Notes: generated by a model from the sequence alone, not told the origin. A DNA stretch of 40,694 bases from Pleurocapsales cyanobacterium LEGE 06147 (GCA_015207585.1 JADEWQ010000049.1:1-40694), one strand, 5' to 3'; shown: positions 8,054 through 17,451, counted from the stretch's first letter. Made by a program: numbers and translations.

Positions 8054-10012
8054 TTACTCCATTGTATCTTTTTGAAAAAAATTCTGATTCTCGTACAGGG
8101 AAGGTGGAAGAGACTTTTGCGGTTCGGTCAAACTAGGCAGAGATTCTTTGGGCTCTTCTTGTTCTGGATTTAATCTTGAGATTACCAAATAAGACAAAGT
8201 CCCTGTTCCCAATAAGATAATAAATATCCATATTAATAACTTGAAAAGTTTCGGCTGTCTGATGGAGCTAGTAGAATTAATTGTTTGCTGCTCGGAAGTT
8301 TCTAACAACTGTGTATCAGACAAAGAAGTATTAGAAGAATCAGCTTCTAACCAAGAAACAGAGCGATCGAGAGCAGACCCCACCTCAGACCAACTAATGA
8401 CAGCTTTCGATATACTTGGTTTGGAGTGTACCTGGCAATAAACTAAGGCTACGGTAACATTATCGTGACCATTTCTCTCATTGGCAATTTTAACTAAAGT
8501 TGTCACCGCCTCAGTAATATTGCTTTTCTGTTGAAGGACTGGTAAAACGTTAAGCTGCCAATACTGTTCGACGCGATCGAAATCACTCAGACCATCGGAA
8601 CATAGCAAAAAGACACAATCTTCATCCACAACTAAGTGTTGTATATTCGGATGGAGAGCAGTTGATTCGCGCATGCCCAAAGCTTGAATTAAAGCTCCCG
8701 CTGACGGATACTGCAAAGCCTCTCGATAAGTAGCATATCCTAATCTTACTTCTCGCGAAGCGAGGTCATCATCGATAGTCACTTGATGGCAACTGGTCGG
8801 AGTAATCAGATAAATGCGAGAATCGCCGACATTAGTAAGAAATATTTCGTGGGCGCGGGCGAGAGTCATGACTAAAGTAGTGCCCATGCGCTGTCTTTCT
8901 TGACGCTGTTCGCTATCATTACGTTGGCAAATAACATCATTAGCGTCATTAATAAACTTGCCTAAGCGATCGATAATTGTCTTTGGATTACCTTGATTTT
9001 GCTCAAACGATAATCTACCAATACGCTCGCGCAAATAATCGATAGTTTCTTGAGCAGCAATTTCCCCTCCTTCGTGTCCGCCAACCCCATCGCAAACAAT
9101 AGTCAGGGAAGTGTCTGCCCCCGTCAGCTCAACCAAAGTGCCACTGGGAGGATAAGAAGCATCTTCGTTATTAGTGCGACTACGTCCTGAATCGGTGCAG
9201 GTAAAAATTTGGTAATTATATTCGTATTCTCGTCCGCATCGCTCGAGCGCAGAGTCTAAAACGGCTATAATTTGTTCTGGTGTTTTGATTCTTCCTTCCT
9301 GTAAACGCAGACAGAGTTGCTCTAATAATTCTTGGATAGTAGAGGATGAAGAATCTATCCATTGCGACCATAATTTGCCTAGCTGTTGTAAGCTGGGATT
9401 TTGCGCTTCATCAGATTGCAGTTGCAAAATTTGTACGATGGCTCCGTTGACTCGGAGCAACTGGGGATTGAGTAAACTGGAAACAACTTCTTTACTCTCC
9501 AATGGTCGCCAGAGTCCGATCAGTTGGCGTAACCAATAGAGTTGTCGTAGGGGTGTTGCTTGTTGCCAAACTCCGGTTATCTCTGGAATTAATTCGGGAT
9601 AAATTAATTTTCCTGTTAGGTCTGTAGGTACTGTACCATATTCTAGTAACCAGGCAGGCGTGTTATCAAGTTGACCATAAACTTGAGGAATATGAGGAGA
9701 ATAAGAAAACAGTTGTAGGTAGGGGATGATTTGTTTGGGAATTTCCTCTTGAGTTGACGGAGTTACTCCGGGTTTAGTGTCTAAAAAAATTCTGGTTGTC
9801 AGCGCAAAATAGCGATCGCCAATCAATTTTTCTACTTGACCGTCCTCAATAGCTTCTGCTGTTGCCCACAAGTATCGTCTAACTATCGGAGTCCTGCATT
9901 GATGGCATAACTGATTTTCTAAAGCATTGGCTGCTAAACAGTGAGGATTTGAGCATTGAATTATTGGCTCGCTCTTTGGCATGGATATTTTTGACTTGGG
10001 GGCGCGTTTCAT
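8054..10012 (-). CDS. Zinc-ribbon PP2C-type protein serine/threonine phosphatase, membrane anchored
   Basis: At 652 residues this is a long PP2C-family phosphatase. Domains in order: an N-terminal four-cysteine zinc ribbon (CSNPHC...CHQC, about 20-39), a regulatory segment of about 200 residues, and the PP2C catalytic domain with SRTNNEDA (about 276-283), CDGVGGHEGGE (about 304-315), MGTTLVM (about 375), VGDSRIYLI, LCSDGLSDFD and HDNVTVALV. The metal-binding Asp residues of all main motifs are present. A single membrane helix (about 595-617, LLIWIFIILLGTG) near the C-terminus would tether it with the catalytic domain cytoplasmic, and a Pro/Glu-rich tail follows. It probably reverses Ser/Thr phosphorylation by Hanks-type kinases; none is encoded nearby. 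Another ATG (codon 11) is a possible start. Confidence 0.9.
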   Translation of the reverse strand: MKRAPKSKISMPKSEPIIQCSNPHCLAANALENQLCHQCRTPIVRRYLWATAEAIEDGQVEKLIGDRYFALTTRIFLDTKPGVTPSTQEEIPKQIIPYLQLFSYSPHIPQVYGQLDNTPAWLLEYGTVPTDLTGKLIYPELIPEITGVWQQATPLRQLYWLRQLIGLWRPLESKEVVSSLLNPQLLRVNGAIVQILQLQSDEAQNPSLQQLGKLWSQWIDSSSSTIQELLEQLCLRLQEGRIKTPEQIIAVLDSALERCGREYEYNYQIFTCTDSGRSRTNNEDASYPPSGTLVELTGADTSLTIVCDGVGGHEGGEIAAQETIDYLRERIGRLSFEQNQGNPKTIIDRLGKFINDANDVICQRNDSEQRQERQRMGTTLVMTLARAHEIFLTNVGDSRIYLITPTSCHQVTIDDDLASREVRLGYATYREALQYPSAGALIQALGMRESTALHPNIQHLVVDEDCVFLLCSDGLSDFDRVEQYWQLNVLPVLQQKSNITEAVTTLVKIANERNGHDNVTVALVYCQVHSKPSISKAVISWSEVGSALDRSVSWLEADSSNTSLSDTQLLETSEQQTINSTSSIRQPKLFKLLIWIFIILLGTGTLSYLVISRLNPEQEEPKESLPSLTEPQKSLPPSLYENQNFFQKDTME

Positions 10013-10183
10013 GACTTGCGCTAATAATTTCAGTTGAAGAAATCAACTTAGCTTTCACCGTAGCATGGTGGAAGAAAGTTGACATTTACTGGAAATTGGG
10101 TTGATATTATAGACTTAATAACCAGTTTATTATGCCAAGAATTGTAGCGCTCCTAAATCCGTTCCGTATTATTTAGTAATCTT

Positions 10184-10939
10184 TTATTTCGACTTTGATC
10201 TTTCTGTATCGGAAGCTACTGCGCTTAAGGTCTTCTCTTCATGTATTTCTTGCAGTGCAGCTTTTAGAGCAGCAGTCAATTGCTGAGAGCTTTGACGTAA
10301 AGAATCACTAAGATAATCAGCTACATTTATGGGTGAGCCGATATCTACCTTAACTTTACTACCCCAACCGGGATAAGACCGATCGTACTTAATACTTACA
10401 GGTAAGATTTGAACGCCGCTACCTGGCTGTTCGGCTTCTACTTCTAAAGCGATACTGGCTACACCGCGTTTGAGGGCATGAACTCGATTATCGCGGAAAA
10501 TACCTCCTTCGGGAAAAATAACGAGCATTTCCTCTCTAGAGAGGAGTTCGATACTATGACGTACGCTACCAGCTCTGGGATTGCTAGTATCGACGGGAAA
10601 TCCGCCTAAATGACGGATAAACCAGCCTTTGATGGGTGCTTCTACGTGATCTAGACTTGTCATAAAACGCAGATCGCGTCCACTGATTAGTCTTCCCATA
10701 GCATAGGCTACTATCAAGGCATCCCAATAGGAGCGATGGGTAGGAGCAACAATTACCGGAGCATCTGTAGGAATATTTTCTCGTCCCATTACCTCAATTT
10801 TGCCAAAAAAAAGAGGTAAGACTAAATAACAGCCTAAAGGGTACACCAATCGTGCCAACCAGGGCGATACGCGAGAGTCAATTAAATTGGATTTTTCTCG
10901 CTCTAAATTTTGTTGAAAGAAATTGAGCTGAATCATCAA
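10184..10939 (-). CDS. PlsC-type 1-acyl-glycerol-3-phosphate acyltransferase family protein
   Basis: A 251-residue acyltransferase with the catalytic HxxxxD motif HRSYWD (68-73) and the glycerophosphate-binding FPEGG (142-146). A hydrophobic segment (about 30-45) would hold it at the membrane. Members transfer an acyl chain to lysophosphatidic acid or a similar acceptor in phospholipid and glycolipid synthesis; the acceptor is not determined by sequence. The C-terminus ends in a Lys/Ser-rich tail. It lies downstream of the MDR dehydrogenase gene on the same strand, with about 170 nt between them. Confidence 0.88.
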   Translation of the reverse strand: MMIQLNFFQQNLEREKSNLIDSRVSPWLARLVYPLGCYLVLPLFFGKIEVMGRENIPTDAPVIVAPTHRSYWDALIVAYAMGRLISGRDLRFMTSLDHVEAPIKGWFIRHLGGFPVDTSNPRAGSVRHSIELLSREEMLVIFPEGGIFRDNRVHALKRGVASIALEVEAEQPGSGVQILPVSIKYDRSYPGWGSKVKVDIGSPINVADYLSDSLRQSSQQLTAALKAALQEIHEEKTLSAVASDTERSKSK

Positions 10940-11106
10940 TAGACTTACGTACTTTTTATCTACCTTAATTTTGCTTTAATCCCATGTGTTCTATCTTAGG
11001 GACACTTATTGAGTTGTCCTTTAACTTTTCATGAAAAAAGGCGATCGCTTTCTTAATTCTAAATAATGGCAACGCTGCGATCGCTCCAACCAATTAACCA
11101 AATTAA

Positions 11107-12108
11107 TTAGGATAATAGGGCAATTTTTCCCATCATCGAACCTGTTTCTAGAAGTTTATGAGCGGCGGCTGCTTCAGCCAGAGGAAAAGTTTGATTGAGG
11201 TGAATTTTCAGTTTTCCTTCATCAATCCAAGCAGCGCATTGCTTGAGAATCTCTCCTTGATGTTTTTGCGCTGCTACAAGTCCCCGCAACATCGGTGTAA
11301 GCATCAATTCTAAACCAATCCTTAAATTACGATTACGGGCTACTTTTAGGTTTCCTATAGAGTAATCTGGCTCTAAGAGTGTCACCAAATCACCGTACAC
11401 TTTAATGGCATGGCAAGTGTCAAAGAAAGTTTGTCCGCCAACGGTATCGAATGCAAGGTCTACACCTTCCTCATCAGTCCATTTTAAAACAGCTTCAACA
11501 AAATTAGTTTGCTGATATAAAATTGGTTGGTCTGCACCAAACTGACGGGCTAATCTTTCTTTGTCTGGAGAACTGACAGTAGTAGATACTCGCGCACCTT
11601 TAATTTTTGCCAGTTGAATGGCTACATGTCCTACACCACCAGTACCGGCATGAATGAGGACGTTTTGTCCTTCTTCGAGTCTGCCTCGGTCGTATAATGC
11701 TTCCCAGGCGGTAATTAATACTAGCGGTGCTGCTGCAGCTTCGGCGAAAGAGAGAGATTTTGGTTTCGGTGCAACTACGTATTCGTCAACTACTGCTAGT
11801 TCGGCATAATTTCCCGTTCCTTTTTTGCCCAATCCGCCCCAACAAAAGTAAACTTCATCTCCTGGTTTAAATTGTTTTACACCAGCACCAACAGCTTGAA
11901 CTATACCCGCACCATCACAACCCAAAATAGCGGGCATTTCGTCTGGAAAAAAAGTACCGCGACGACGAAGTTTGGTATCGATGGGATTGATTCCTGCAGC
12001 TTTAAGTCGTACAAGAATTTGTTCGGGTTTTTCGATGGTTGGTTCTGGTATATCTTGCAGTTGTAGCACGTCTGGATCGCCTGCTGCGGTCATTAGTATT
12101 GCTTTCAT
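11107..12108 (-). CDS. MDR-superfamily quinone oxidoreductase-like protein
   Basis: A 333-residue medium-chain dehydrogenase/reductase of the zinc-independent quinone oxidoreductase type. The N-terminal GroES-like domain has GINPIDTKLRRR (39-50) and GCDGAGIV (63-70). The nucleotide-binding motif AGTGGVGHVAIQ occupies 154-165, and NADPH is the likely cofactor. The catalytic and structural zinc cysteines of alcohol dehydrogenases are absent. Such enzymes reduce quinones or alpha,beta-unsaturated carbonyls and are often linked to oxidative stress. The gene is flanked on its upstream side by insertion-sequence remnants. Confidence 0.88.
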   Translation of the reverse strand: MKAILMTAAGDPDVLQLQDIPEPTIEKPEQILVRLKAAGINPIDTKLRRRGTFFPDEMPAILGCDGAGIVQAVGAGVKQFKPGDEVYFCWGGLGKKGTGNYAELAVVDEYVVAPKPKSLSFAEAAAAPLVLITAWEALYDRGRLEEGQNVLIHAGTGGVGHVAIQLAKIKGARVSTTVSSPDKERLARQFGADQPILYQQTNFVEAVLKWTDEEGVDLAFDTVGGQTFFDTCHAIKVYGDLVTLLEPDYSIGNLKVARNRNLRIGLELMLTPMLRGLVAAQKHQGEILKQCAAWIDEGKLKIHLNQTFPLAEAAAAHKLLETGSMMGKIALLS

Positions 12109-12168
12109 CTGCTCGTTCCTATTTCTGCAGAATAAAATTATCTCATCAATGAGATAAAGTTGACGACT

Positions 12169-12196
12169 CCCCTAGTTGCTTAAGCTGAACGAGGGG
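12169..12196. other. Hairpin at the end of the IS200/IS605-type remnant
   Basis: CCCCTAGTT (12169-12177) and AACGAGGGG (12188-12196) form a 9-bp stem with one mismatch and a 10-nt loop. It overlaps the last codons of the TnpB fragment. A hairpin here is what is expected of a right end of an IS200/IS605-family element, where TnpA recognition and the guide RNA 3' end lie. Confidence 0.5.
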
Positions 12197-13082
12197 ATTC
12201 TCTCTTCACGCTTGAAGTGCTTAGCGAAGTAAGTCTTACCTTCCTTCCAAGAGCAGTACGGAGGTTACTATGCGCCGTCGTACGGCGCATAACTCCTCTA
12301 TCGGTGCGTCCCACCGCCAATATCCGCAGACCTTCATCCCTGATGTTTATAGATGCATTGATATCCCTGTCATGATGCGTTTTACAGTTAGGACATACCC
12401 AGCTTCGATCGTTGAGGGGTAATTCTTCTACTTTGTGATAGCAATGACTACAGGTTTTGGATGAAGGAAAGAATCTGTCTATTTCCAGGTAGACTTTACC
12501 TTCCCATTCAGCCTTGTACTTCAACATCGTGCAAAGCATTCCCCAACCTACTTGAGAAATTGCTTTACTTAGTTTCCTGTTCTTAGTCATTGCTTTGACG
12601 TTGTTTTCGTCGACTATTCTACGGGATAGTTTGTGTAAGAAATCCGAACGGGCGTTAGCGATACGAGTATGTACTTTAGCTACAAGTCTTCTAGCCTTAT
12701 TTCTACGATTAGAGCCTTTCTGTTTACGGGCTAATTTTCGTTCCTTTCGTAATCGATTCTGTTCGTGTTTAGTCATCCATTTAGGATTACTAAACTTCTG
12801 CCCATCGCTCGTAACTGCTATGTCTATTATTGCTACGTCAATACCTATTGCTTTACCTTCTTGGGATGGTTGAGGTAATTCTTGACCATCGTCTACCAGA
12901 ATAGAAGCATAGTACTGACCAGATGGTGTTAGGGAAATAGTAGTAGTCTCGATCGTGCCTTCAAACTGTCTAGTTAGACGACAATATACTTTTCCTACTT
13001 TCCCTGGTAATTTTAGATAATCGCCTTCTAATTTGACATTCTGAGCGTGTTGGATAGATTCTGTACTTGTAGGCTTTATACA
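12180..13082 (-). pseudogene. tnpB: TnpB (IS200/IS605-type) fragment, 5'-truncated and lacking the RuvC-II glutamate
   Basis: The frame is open from 13082, just after TAA 13083-13085, with no start codon until the internal ATG at 12776, so the N-terminal part of TnpB is missing. The remaining 300 residues include NVKLEGDYLKLPGKVGKVYC, the RuvC-I Asp in AIGIDVA, a basic helix, the zinc ribbon CSHC...CPNC, and the RuvC-III Asp in HHDRDINAS. Between RRIVDEN and NVKAMTKNRKLSKA the usual segment carrying the catalytic glutamate (VVENL type) is absent, consistent with an in-frame deletion. The protein should be nuclease-dead. It sits between the MDR gene and lipB. Whether the 198-residue internal ORF is expressed is unknown. 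Confidence 0.85.
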
Positions 13083-13207
13083 TTAGCCAGCCGCGACTTT
13101 ACCACTAATTATATATAATGATAACAAATCTTTTGAGAGATTGTCCTGCTTAGTCAGAAGAAGGAGATTTCCCGCTCCCGTCAGTTAAAATCGCTCAAGC
13201 AGTCAAT

Positions 13208-13909
13208 ATGCCACGATTAAACGAAATAAAAATAAACGAAATAAAAAGAGATTGTCTTCTCGAAAATCAAGGATTAGTTCCTTATGCAGTTGCCTGGGAT
13301 TATCAACGATCGCTCCTTAAAGAGAGAATAAATTGTCTAGAGTTAGAAGATATTCTGATCTTGCTCGAACATCCTCCGGTTTATACTTTGGGGAAAGGGG
13401 CTGATGTTAGGTTTGTTAAATTCGATCCCGTGCAAACTAATTGGGAACTACACCGAATCGAACGAGGCGGCGAAGTAACTTATCACTGTCCCGGTCAACT
13501 AGTCGGCTACCCTATTCTTAATTTACGCTACTATCAACAAGACTTGCACTGGTATCTGCGGCAGCTAGAAGAAGTAATTATTCGCCTGTTAGCTAATTAT
13601 GAATTGGAAGGTTATCGAATACCTGGGTTAACCGGAGTATGGTTAGAGGGGAAAAAAATTGCCGCGATCGGTATTAAAGTCAGTCGTTGGATTACCATGC
13701 ACGGCTTTGCCCTGAATGTTTGTCCCGATCTAGCTGGTTTTGAGTATATTATTCCCTGTGGCATTAAAGATAAATCTGTAGGTAGTTTAGCTCAGTTTAT
13801 TCCCGATATCGAGGTAGAAAAGGTCAGAAAAGGTATTGCTGCTGCTTTTGCTGAGGTGTTCGAAGTTAATTTATTTGAAAAACAACCAACACAACTACTA
13901 ACTATCTAA
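13208..13909 (+). CDS. lipB: Octanoyl-[acyl-carrier-protein] transferase LipB
   Basis: LipB moves an octanoyl group from acyl carrier protein to lipoyl domains, the first step of protein lipoylation. The 233-residue protein has the signature [18 protein letters not shown] (87-104), and the catalytic pair is visible as Lys157 ([10 protein letters not shown]) and Cys184 (IIPCGI). The N-terminus has a small internal duplication (NEIKINEIK). The gene is intact although both sides are occupied by insertion-sequence remnants. Lipoate synthase is not in the window. Confidence 0.95.
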   Translation: MPRLNEIKINEIKRDCLLENQGLVPYAVAWDYQRSLLKERINCLELEDILILLEHPPVYTLGKGADVRFVKFDPVQTNWELHRIERGGEVTYHCPGQLVGYPILNLRYYQQDLHWYLRQLEEVIIRLLANYELEGYRIPGLTGVWLEGKKIAAIGIKVSRWITMHGFALNVCPDLAGFEYIIPCGIKDKSVGSLAQFIPDIEVEKVRKGIAAAFAEVFEVNLFEKQPTQLLTI

Positions 13910-13919
13910 ATCTCTTCCT

Positions 13920-14262
13920 ATGAATCAACCCATCATTAAAGCTTGTCAACTAATCGCCTGCGAGAACAGATAGATAATATTTGCCAGCAAGAAGGCTGGA
14001 GTTTCACCTACAGCCCTTGCAACAAGATAAAGCGATCGCCCTTCAACAAGTAGTAAAAGAGTGTTTTTCTCAGCTACAACAAAAACAAATAGTGACCCTA
14101 GGCGACAGTCCCAACGATCGATCTTTGTTCGATGCCAATAAATTTCTCTTATCCGTAGGAGTTGCCAATATTTTACATTATCGCGATCTACTGCAACATC
14201 AACCCGTTTATGTTACCAATAAAGCGGAAGTAGAAGGATTTAGGGAGTTAGCAGAATTATTA
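13920..14262 (+). pseudogene. HAD-superfamily phosphatase remnant with internal deletions
   Basis: An ATG at 13920, 11 nt after lipB, starts MNQPIIKACQLIA. The HAD nucleophile motif (DxDGT) should follow, but the frame stops within five codons at TAG. In the next frame RLREQIDNICQQEGWSFTYS appears, and in a third frame HLQPLQQDKAIALQQVV and TLGDSPNDRSLFDANKFLLS, which is HAD motif IV with its acidic pair. The most direct reading is a large deletion of the N-terminal and cap regions plus a second short deletion that shifts the frame. The 3' end merges with a TnpB fragment near 14262. The family resembles mannosyl-3-phosphoglycerate phosphatase-like HAD proteins; the precise substrate is unknown. 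Confidence 0.7.
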
Positions 14263-14753
14263 ATTACAACAAGAGAAAAGCCAAACTACACTCCTTGCTT
14301 AAAGGTAATCAAAGAACTAGCAAGAGAATACAAGCAATAACTTATAAGCGTAACCAAATAGTGGAGAATTGCTTACACAAAGTTAGTAAGTTAATTGTTG
14401 ATACTTTACTAGATAAAGGCATTAGCACTTTAGTAATAATAGGTAAGAATGATGGCTGGAAGCAAAAGGTTAATTTAGGTAAAAGAAATAATCAATCTTT
14501 TACTCAAATACCCCACGCTAAGTTAATTGAAAAGATTACCTATAAGTGTCAATTAGTAGGAGTTAAGGTAATAACAATTAATGAGTCGTATACCTCTAAG
14601 ACTTCTGCTTTAGATTTAGAGCCACCTGTTAAGCAATCTACGTATTTAGGTAGAAGAATAAAGCGTGGTTTATTCAAGTATGCCCTAGAAGTGTTTACGC
14701 TCGAAGGGCTAATGAACTGTGCCGTTCAGCCTTTAATGGTTAATCCATTATAG
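14263..14753 (+). pseudogene. Second TnpB-like transposase fragment (IS891/IS1136 group)
   Basis: From about 14263 a different frame reads NKRKAKLHSLLKGNQRTSKR, LHKVSKLIVDTLLDKGIS, GKNDGWKQKVNLGKRNNQSF and ITINESYTSKTSALD, then YLGRRIKRGLF. These match the middle and C-terminal parts of TnpB-like proteins of the other IS605-type branch. The N-terminal half is lost. The normal zinc-binding and RuvC-III stretch (DxN type) after GRRIKRGLF is replaced by YALEVFTLEGLMNCAVQPLM and a stop, consistent with an internal deletion. It is unrelated in detail to the fragment at 12180-13082, so two different elements decayed around lipB. Confidence 0.75.
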
Positions 14754-14755
14754 AA

Positions 14756-14779
14756 GTGTAGATTTGTTCAGATTTACAC
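14756..14779. other. Small hairpin after the TnpB fragment
   Basis: GTGTA (14756-14760) pairs with TACAC (14775-14779) three bases after the fragment's stop codon. It may be the residual right-end hairpin of the lost element or a weak terminator. Confidence 0.3.
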
Positions 14780-14887
14780 GAACGGTACTTTGAATTAATT
14801 ACCCTAGTCTCCCCAGAATTGTGAAAATAAAGGAGGGCTGGGGGGCGAAAACCGCTATAATCTTATCAAATTAATGCGAAATTCTTT

Positions 14888-14925
14888 GGAGCTGCTGAAT
14901 AAGGATTTATTTATCCTACAGCTCC
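14888..14925. terminator. Hairpin between convergent units
   Basis: GGAGCTG (14888-14894) pairs exactly with CAGCTCC (14919-14925), and AGGAT...ATCCT forms an inner stem. It lies between the plus-strand TnpB fragment and the convergent DUF4383 gene, the right place for a shared terminator, although no long T run follows. Confidence 0.5.
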
Positions 14926-14948
14926 AGATATTTCATTATCTTTACAAC

Positions 14949-15425
14949 TTACGATTTGGGCGGTACGGCAACATCGCCTGTCTGTGCCGTAGGTTTAATA
15001 AATCCAAAGTAGGCAGCAACCGCTGCAGTTATAGCATTAAACCAAACATTGTTACCAAAAATAGGCATTAAACCGAAAAGTGTTTTACCAAAAGGTAATA
15101 AGCCTAGAATTGCTAGTAAGGCATAGGCATAAGCAAAAATCCGACAGTATATGCGAGCGAAACGCGCGTCCGTATAGGCAGCAATCCCGCTTACCCCAAC
15201 TAGGCAGTGGACGATATTATGAATGAAATTCGTGGGAAATAGTCCAAATAAATAGCCATATCCCAACGAATACCAACTAGGTCCATTAATAGCAACCGCA
15301 GCAGATCCTGTAGATGGTAATGAAAGCAAACTTGGTATGAATCCAGCCACACCTATAAGGGTAAAAATGAGCCCGAGCCCTAAGGCACAGTAACGCTCTC
15401 CCATATTATTTTCTAGACGCATCAT
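14949..15425 (-). CDS. DUF4383 membrane protein
   Basis: A 158-residue protein with four hydrophobic helices. It has the DUF4383 pattern: a first helix starting at LGLIFTLIGVAGFIP, the NFIHNIVHCLVGVSGIAAY block (about 66-84), and a C-terminal AITAAVAAYFGF helix. DUF4383 proteins are small inner-membrane proteins common in actinobacteria and cyanobacteria, with no established role. It ends in a short polar tail. A long spacer (15426-16101) lies upstream and probably carries its promoter. Confidence 0.85.
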   Translation of the reverse strand: MMRLENNMGERYCALGLGLIFTLIGVAGFIPSLLSLPSTGSAAVAINGPSWYSLGYGYLFGLFPTNFIHNIVHCLVGVSGIAAYTDARFARIYCRIFAYAYALLAILGLLPFGKTLFGLMPIFGNNVWFNAITAAVAAYFGFIKPTAQTGDVAVPPKS

Positions 15426-16101
15426 AATTGTTTGACCTTTTTTTCAAAATTCAACACAAAACGCTCTTGCTGCAGAAATTTAGCTACAAATGAATATTAT
15501 TTGGTAGGTTTAAGGCAAGATTATTAAAGATTCTTCCTCAGTTTTTTTCTGCGCTACTCTGCCAGCAAGTAGTAAATAGTAGTTTCTACTTTCTATTGAA
15601 CTTACATTTTTTTAGAACAAATCTATCAAAAGAAATAACTAAAGTAGCTCAAAAATCTCATACCAAAGAGAGAGACATATTTTTTTGTTAAAAAGTTATG
15701 TATAGAAATTTTTTTTTAAGCAATTTTTGATGACTTAGAAAATTTACGAAACATAATCCACCTTTAGGTAGACGCATAATTTACTAAAAATCATTAAGTT
15801 TAAGAGAGGGATATTTTAGGATTTACATCAATCATCATTTGTTACGTTTCCAAGATCTCAAGCCTAGGTGAGGAGCTAAAGTAATGCTTATGGATAATTT
15901 CTGGAGTGATTAAATAGATTTCTAGCTATCTCCGTAAGATGTGCTCGTGTTCGTACAAACAGAGACGTTAAATGACAGATTTTCCTTTAGGTAATAAATC
16001 CAAGCCTTAAAAAAGCGAAAGGAGGGATTTATCTATCAACCTGAAAATCTAAATTTCGTAATCAACAGAACAGAACACTACATATACATATAGGAAAAAC
16101 T
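15426..16101. other. Long spacer between divergent genes
   Basis: 676 nt with no convincing ORF. It separates the divergent DUF4383 and DUF2231 genes, so it should hold both promoters. The only structure seen is a hairpin at 15994-16032, in which ATAAATCC pairs exactly with GGATTTAT and an inner CCTT/AAGG pairing is possible. It would sit in the 5' leader of the DUF2231 gene. Confidence 0.5.
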
Positions 16102-16623
16102 ATGACGCGGACTCCAAATATTCCACCAATTATCGAAAGCGATGAAAAAGAATATCGCGACACGGGTGTTCCCAGTACAGTAGCGATCGCGGGTCATCCG
16201 CTTCATCCTTTAATCGTTACCTTTCCTATCGCCTTTTTAACGGGAACGCTGGCGACGGATTTAGTCTATTGGTATACGGGGGATTTCTTTTGGGCAAGAG
16301 CCTCTTTTTGGTTAATTATTGGGGGTTTTGTCACTGGTTTGCTAGCAGCCGTTACGGGCTTGAGTGATTTTTTAAAAATTACTCGCGTTCGACAACATAG
16401 TGCGGGATGGATTCATTTGATTGGAAACGTAGTTGCTCTTTTGCTTTCTCTATTCAATTTAGGATTGAGATGGAGCGATCGCGCAGAAGCGATTTTACCA
16501 GCAGGACTTATTGTATCGCTGATTGTGGCTGTTGTACTGGGAATTACAGGTTGGTATGGGGCTGAATTAGTTTATCGACATAAAGTGGCTGTCATTGGCT
16601 ACGGTCCAAACGAAAGACCCTAA
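16102..16623 (+). CDS. DUF2231 membrane protein
   Basis: A 173-residue protein with four membrane helices in the DUF2231 arrangement, starting with the conserved GHPLHPLIVTFPIAF motif (31-45), then LVYWYTGDFFWARASFW, a GLLAAVTGLSDFL helix, and a C-terminal WYGAELVYRHKVAV. His residues in the GHPLHP and RQHSAGWIHL segments are typical and may bind haem or metal, but no function is proven. The start has an AGGA six bases upstream in the context TAGGAAAAACTATG, shared exactly with the gene at 33827. A terminator follows immediately. Confidence 0.88.
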   Translation: MTRTPNIPPIIESDEKEYRDTGVPSTVAIAGHPLHPLIVTFPIAFLTGTLATDLVYWYTGDFFWARASFWLIIGGFVTGLLAAVTGLSDFLKITRVRQHSAGWIHLIGNVVALLLSLFNLGLRWSDRAEAILPAGLIVSLIVAVVLGITGWYGAELVYRHKVAVIGYGPNERP

Positions 16624-16638
16624 AAAAAAGGAAATTAA

Positions 16639-16670
16639 GGAAGACAGTAAGTTTGTCTTCCTCTTTTTTT
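16639..16670 (+). terminator. Rho-independent terminator after the DUF2231 gene
   Basis: GGAAGACA (16639-16646) and TGTCTTCC (16654-16661) form an 8-bp perfect stem with a 7-nt loop, followed by TCTTTTTTT. It begins 15 nt after the stop codon. Confidence 0.88.
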
Positions 16671-16803
16671 ATCTGTGTTTAAACCGAGAATGAAAGCTCT
16701 TAGCCGTTAGCTTAAGACTAGTATTTAAAGCTAATAGCTTTTTGATAAAAAAACAAGGTTTTTTCTACTTTCAGAAAATGGCTAGACGAATTGGGTGGGG
16801 TAG

Positions 16804-17451
16804 ATGAGCACAAAAATTGTACTTTGGTTAGTCTGGTTAGTATTTGTCGCTTATACTTTACTGCTGGCTCCTCTAGATCAACCAGGTAACATAACGCTGC
16901 TAGAAAAACTGATTAAGCTTCAGTGGTCAGATGTTAACCCCATTATTGCAGTTATATTTAGCTTAATGGGTGTCTGGCCGATGATTTACGCTAGCTTTAT
17001 GTTTATTGACGATCGCACGCAAAAAATTTTGGCTTGGCCTTCTTTTTTAACTTCTAATGGTGCGGGAGTGATTGGACTGCTGCCTTATTTAATTCTGCGT
17101 CAACCCAATCAAGAAATCCCTGAAAATAAAGATATTGGGATTAGGATTTTAGACTCTCGCTGGTATGGTATTGCTCTTAGCTTAGTTACGGCTGGATTAT
17201 TTGCCTATGCCATTCTTGCTGGAGATTGGCGAGATTTTATTTGGCAGTGGCAGACTAATCACTTTGTTCATCTTATCAGCCTGGATTTTTGCCTGATGTG
17301 TGCCGTCTTTCCCGCAGTTTTGGGCGATGATATGGCTCGTCGAGGGCTTAGAGATTCTAAAATATTTTGGGCGGTGACGCTGGTTCCGCTTTTTGGTGCG
17401 CTTGCTTATCTGTGTTTTCGTCCTTCTTTACTCGAAGAAGCTAATACTTAA
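16804..17451 (+). CDS. Uncharacterised multi-pass membrane protein
   Basis: A 215-residue protein with about six hydrophobic helices: near 5-22, 45-68, 82-98, 121-141, 152-173 and 188-206. A DDRTQK loop follows the second. It contains GVWPMIYASFMFIDD and a CAVFPAVLGDDMARRGL segment with charged residues between helices. I do not recognise an enzymatic motif; the layout is similar to conserved cyanobacterial and plastid membrane proteins of unknown role. It is separated from the upstream DUF2231 gene by a terminator, so it likely has its own promoter in 16671-16803. Confidence 0.75.
   Translation: MSTKIVLWLVWLVFVAYTLLLAPLDQPGNITLLEKLIKLQWSDVNPIIAVIFSLMGVWPMIYASFMFIDDRTQKILAWPSFLTSNGAGVIGLLPYLILRQPNQEIPENKDIGIRILDSRWYGIALSLVTAGLFAYAILAGDWRDFIWQWQTNHFVHLISLDFCLMCAVFPAVLGDDMARRGLRDSKIFWAVTLVPLFGALAYLCFRPSLLEEANT

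Noticed and set aside
7889-8173. 94-residue plus-strand ORF
   Set aside because: Its second half is antisense to the PP2C gene end and the first half crosses a candidate minus-strand remnant; no start signal supports it.
13981-14340. 119-residue ORF as an intact small HAD protein
   Set aside because: It lacks the N-terminal nucleophile motif, and fragments of the same family lie in other frames upstream; a pseudogene explains it better.
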